In this document: one piece after another, positions 61,202 through 64,000 of the stretch
How positions within the stretch are numbered: position 1 is the first letter of the stretch
Layout of the letters: every line of letters starts with the position of its first letter
NCBI GenBank assembly: GCA_016794585.1
Contig: JAEUJM010000046.1
Span: 1-64,000, forward strand
Direction: 5' to 3'
DNA: 64,000 nt
From: Acidimicrobiales bacterium
GTDB lineage: Bacteria > Actinomycetota > Acidimicrobiia > Acidimicrobiales > DATDAH01
Program-made: the position numbers and the translations under genes
Notes under the pieces: generated by a model
Databases searched by the model: none
Told to the model about the DNA's origin: nothing
Seen by the model: only the letters and a program-made list of their open reading frames with translations

Positions 61202-61516
61202 GTGAACGACATCCTCGACGATCTGCGCCGCTGGCGCGGGCAGGGCCGTCGCGTCGCGATCGCGCGCGTCGTCGACGTCGACGGCTCGAGCCCGCGCCCC
61301 GCCGGCGCCGCCATGGCGGTGTCCGAGGACGGCGAGGTGGCGGGCTCGGTGTCCGGCGGTTGTGTGGAGGGGGCGGTCGTGGCCACCGCGCTCGAGGTGC
61401 TCGAGACGGGCGAGCGGCGCATCGAGACCTACGGCTACTCCGACGACGAGGCGTTCGCGGTGGGCCTCACCTGCGGGGGCACCATCCACCTCTTCGTCGA
61501 GCCGTTCGACTGGTAG
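61202..61516 (+). CDS. XdhC/CoxI-family N-terminal domain protein
   Basis: 104 residues matching only the first domain of XdhC: VAIARVVDVDGSSPRPAGAAMAVSEDGEVAGSVSGGCVEGAVV, with the S-G-G-C-V-E signature. XdhC proteins help insert sulfurated molybdenum cofactor into xanthine or CO dehydrogenase-family enzymes. The Rossmann domain is in the next gene, two bases downstream. No molybdenum enzyme genes are in the window. A CATGAT element six bases before GTG may be a weak leaderless promoter. Confidence 0.87.
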   Translation: MNDILDDLRRWRGQGRRVAIARVVDVDGSSPRPAGAAMAVSEDGEVAGSVSGGCVEGAVVATALEVLETGERRIETYGYSDDEAFAVGLTCGGTIHLFVEPFDW

Positions 61517-61518
61517 CC

Positions 61519-62334
61519 GTGCCCGACACCTTGTTCGACCAGCTCGCCGCCGCCATCACCGCCGGACGCCCGGCCGTGCTGGCGACCGCCATCGACGGCG
61601 ACCAGGCCGGCGCCAAGGTGCTGGTGGTCGCGCCCGAGGAGGGCGACGGCCTCCAGGTGACCGCCACCGGGTGGACCGACGACCAGCTCGAGCGGGCCGT
61701 TCGCCGCGATGCGTCGGCCGCGGTGACCTCGGGCGCGACGAGCGTCCGGCGCTACGGGGACGGCGGCCGGCTCGAGGGTGACGCCCACCGGGTCTTCCAC
61801 GAGGCCTTCGTCCCGCCGCCGCGGCTGATCATCTTCGGCGCGGTCGACTTCAGCGCCGCCCTGGCGCGCGTGGCCAAGGTCCTCGGCTTCCGGGTCACGG
61901 TCTGCGACGCCCGCCCGGCCTTCGCCACGCGCGCCCGCTTCCCGGAGGCCGACGAGGTGATCGTGGACTGGCCTGACCGCCACCTCGCCGAGGTCGGCGG
62001 CGACCTCGGGCCCCGGGACGCCGTGTGCGTGCTGACCCACGACGCCAAGTTCGACGTCCCCGCCGTCGTGGCGGCCCTGACCACCGACGTCGGCTACCTC
62101 GGGGCGATGGGATCACGGCGCACCACCGAGGATCGGGCCCGGCGCCTGCGCGAGGCCGGCGTCACCGACGAGGGTCTGGCCCGTCTGCTCGCCCCCATCG
62201 GCCTCGACCTCGGTGCCCGGACGCCCGAGGAGACCGCCGTCGCCATCTGCGCCGAGATCATCGCCTGCCAGACCGGGCGCGTCGTCCCCCGCCTCCGCGA
62301 CACGGACGGGCCCATCCACGGCCTCCGCTCCTGA
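61519..62334 (+). CDS. XdhC-family protein with Rossmann C-terminal domain
   Basis: 271 residues. The first 90 look like a degenerate XdhC/CoxI domain without the S-G-G-C motif. Residues 105-245 are the XdhC Rossmann domain: RLIIFGAVDFSAALARVAKVLGFRVTVCDARPAFATRARFPEADEV, ending YLGAMGSRRTTEDRARRLREAG. GTG start two bases after the preceding stop. Together the two proteins would make a complete XdhC. Confidence 0.85.
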   Translation: MPDTLFDQLAAAITAGRPAVLATAIDGDQAGAKVLVVAPEEGDGLQVTATGWTDDQLERAVRRDASAAVTSGATSVRRYGDGGRLEGDAHRVFHEAFVPPPRLIIFGAVDFSAALARVAKVLGFRVTVCDARPAFATRARFPEADEVIVDWPDRHLAEVGGDLGPRDAVCVLTHDAKFDVPAVVAALTTDVGYLGAMGSRRTTEDRARRLREAGVTDEGLARLLAPIGLDLGARTPEETAVAICAEIIACQTGRVVPRLRDTDGPIHGLRS

Positions 62335-62400
62335 GGCGTCTCGGACACGACCCCGGGAAGCGACGAGCGGCGCCGCCGCGACGGGGCCACACTTGGGGCC

Positions 62401-63006
62401 ATGGCGTCGGAACGGGAGGAGTGGGACGAGGCGGCCGACGCCGATCTGGGGCTCCGCACCCTGCGCGGGCGCCTGCTGGTGGCCTCGCCTGTGCTCACCG
62501 ACCCGAACTTCGACCGGACGGTGGTCCTCCTCGTCGAGCACGGCGCCGACGGTGCGTTGGGCCTGGTGTTGAACCGGCCGAGTGAGCTGCCTCTCGGCGA
62601 GGTCCTCGACCGGTGGGCGCCCCGAGCGGCGGCGCCGGGGGCCATGTTCCTCGGTGGCCCCGTGCAACCCAGCGCGGTGATCTGCCTCGCGGCCGGCGAC
62701 ACGCCCGACCCGGACGATCCCGTGCTGACGCCGACCGCGGTGCCGGGCATCAGCCTGGTCGACCTCGACGGCGACCCCGACGTCGTGCACCCTGGGATCG
62801 AGGTGCGCTGCTTCGCCGGCTACGCGGGGTGGGGCGGTGGCCAGCTCGAGGCCGAGATCGACGAGGGGTCGTGGTTCGTCGTCGACCCATTCCCGGCCGA
62901 CCCCTTCGTGCGCCGCCCGAGCCGCCTGTGGCGCGACGTGCTGGCCCGCCAGCCCGGTCCCCTGGCCCGGTACGCGCTGTATCCGTCCAACCCCATGGTC
63001 AACTGA
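62401..63006 (+). CDS. YqgE/AlgH family protein (DUF179)
   Basis: 201 residues of the UPF0301 family. Signatures: GRLLVASPVLTDPNFDRTVVLLVEHGADGALGLVLNRPSELPLGEVL near the start, FLGGPVQP, and RCFAGYAGWGGGQLEAEIDEGSWFVVD near 140. Function unknown. An ACACTT element six bases before the ATG resembles the leaderless signal but lacks the first T. Confidence 0.9.
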   Translation: MASEREEWDEAADADLGLRTLRGRLLVASPVLTDPNFDRTVVLLVEHGADGALGLVLNRPSELPLGEVLDRWAPRAAAPGAMFLGGPVQPSAVICLAAGDTPDPDDPVLTPTAVPGISLVDLDGDPDVVHPGIEVRCFAGYAGWGGGQLEAEIDEGSWFVVDPFPADPFVRRPSRLWRDVLARQPGPLARYALYPSNPMVN

Positions 63007-63108
63007 CCCGTCGATCGAACCGTCGATGTCCCGCCTTCCCGGGGGCGCGGTAGCGTCGGGCCCACCAGCGGCGGCCCGGCGGAGCCCCGGACGAGGGACA
63101 GGTGAGGG

Positions 63109-64000
63109 ATGCGACGCAGCACGACGAAGGTGACCACGACCGTGACGCTGGTGGTGGTGCTCCTGGTGGGCAGCCTCGGCGTGGCCGCGGCACAGGAGGC
63201 ACCGGCGCCCGAGGCCGCCGGTTTCGCCCCCGGCGCCAACGGCATCGGCGACCCGTACTTCCCGAAGGACGGCAACGGCGGCTACGACGTCTCGCACTAC
63301 GGGCTCGAGCTGGCCTACGACCCGGCCACCGACGTGCTCGAGGGAGTCGCCACCATCGACGCTCGCTCCACCCAGAACCTGTCCCGCTTCAACCTGGACT
63401 TCGACGGGCTCGACATCTCGTCGATCACCGTCGACGGCACACCCGCGACGTTCAACCGGAGCAACGGCGAGCTGCGGGTGCTGCCCGCCGCCGGCATCCC
63501 CGTGCGCACCCACTTCCAGACCGTGGTGACCTACAGCGGGGTCCCGATCGCCCAGAGCGGCATCGACGAGGGCAGCGGCTGGATCCCGACCGACGACGGC
63601 GTGCTCGTCGTGGGCCAGCCCCACGTGGCCTCCACCTGGTTCCCCGCCAACGACCATCCCCGCGACAAGGCCGCCTTCGACATCGCCATGACCGTGCCCG
63701 AGGGCCTCGAGGCGGTGGCCAACGGCGCGCTCGTGAGCCACGACACCGCGGCCGGCGAGACCCGCTGGGTGTGGTCGGCGCCGGCGCCCATGGCCACCTA
63801 CCTCGCCACCGTCAACGTGGGCGAGTTCGTGCTCGACGAGTACCACGACGCCGGCGGCCGCCCCGACGGCGTCGACTACGTCGACGCGCTCGACCCCGAC
63901 ATCTCCGCCGGCATCGCCCCCCACACCGGCACGCAGTTCGCCTTCTCCCAGGCGGCCCAGGACAGCTTCAAGCGCCTGCGCCGCAACATCGCGGTGCCCG
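63109..64000 (+). CDS. M1-family metallopeptidase, N-terminal part (cut by window edge)
   Basis: 297 residues visible. Signal peptide VTLVVVLLVGSLGVAAAQ, then the M1 N-terminal beta-sandwich: GYDVSHYGLELAYDPATDVLEGVATIDARSTQNLSRFNLDFDGLDI, SGWIPTDDGVLVVGQPHVASTWFPANDHPRDKAAFDIAMTVPEGLEAVANG. The zinc motif HEXXH lies beyond the edge. A secreted aminopeptidase is expected. GGTGAGGG precedes the ATG; TAGCGT near 63052 is a possible -10. Confidence 0.88.
   Translation, partial: MRRSTTKVTTTVTLVVVLLVGSLGVAAAQEAPAPEAAGFAPGANGIGDPYFPKDGNGGYDVSHYGLELAYDPATDVLEGVATIDARSTQNLSRFNLDFDGLDISSITVDGTPATFNRSNGELRVLPAAGIPVRTHFQTVVTYSGVPIAQSGIDEGSGWIPTDDGVLVVGQPHVASTWFPANDHPRDKAAFDIAMTVPEGLEAVANGALVSHDTAAGETRWVWSAPAPMATYLATVNVGEFVLDEYHDAGGRPDGVDYVDALDPDISAGIAPHTGTQFAFSQAAQDSFKRLRRNIAVP

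Overview
The window is very GC-rich DNA, densely packed on both strands. Several traits point to a high-GC actinobacterium, probably Acidimicrobiia; the class is an inference from gene content. They are a monomeric isocitrate dehydrogenase, a DUF222/13E12-type HNH endonuclease behind a LexA box, a caa3 oxidase operon with actinobacterial-type subunits, a ClpS-DUF2017 pair, crotonyl-CoA carboxylase/reductase, and many leaderless start codons with a TANNNT element 6-8 nt upstream.

Layout. 1-2.3 kb: left-edge LexA-boxed gene start and icd. 2.4-9.4 kb: six adjacent paralogous secreted proteins built from about 17 neocarzinostatin-like domains, four leftward and two rightward from one intergenic region; this is the most unusual accessory block. 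9.4-13.5 kb: Uma2-type nuclease, SOS-box HNH endonuclease, Hsp20, DapB-like reductase, small membrane proteins. 13.5-17.6 kb: succinate dehydrogenase anchors without sdhAB, serS, ABC exporter. 17.6-27.9 kb: leftward cytochrome oxidase operon plus ctaB and ctaA. Its first gene is a CoxI paralogue in which all six metal-ligand histidines and the proton-channel residues are replaced. 27.9-31.6 kb: clpS, DUF2017, a histidine phosphatase remnant, a cyclase/STAND regulator.

31.8-41 kb: tRNA-Glu, small enzymes, two TetR systems each with a clear palindromic operator (one over an ABC transporter operon and a serine hydrolase), a DUF5678-like/aspartic-protease gene pair, tRNA-Asp and tRNA-Phe, a lipoprotein. 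41-50 kb: HAD phosphatase, malic enzyme, split NHEJ-type ligase and primase-polymerase, secreted RCC1 propeller, GT-C-like membrane protein, 5'-3' exonuclease. 50-64 kb: hydrolase, Xre-RES toxin-antitoxin pair, nitrobindin-like protein, branched-chain amino-acid-type ABC receptor with a fused LivH-LivM permease, CMD protein, methylmalonyl/ethylmalonyl-CoA epimerase with crotonyl-CoA carboxylase/reductase, DivIVA protein, thiolase, split XdhC, YqgE, and the start of an M1 aminopeptidase cut by the right edge.

Regulation. At about 17 genes TANNNT lies 6-8 nt before the start codon with no Shine-Dalgarno sequence, and this was used to choose several starts. Three long GC-rich hairpins without U-tracts follow genes at 32.6, 41.05 and 41.9 kb. 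No CRISPR array, insertion sequence, integrase or origin was seen.
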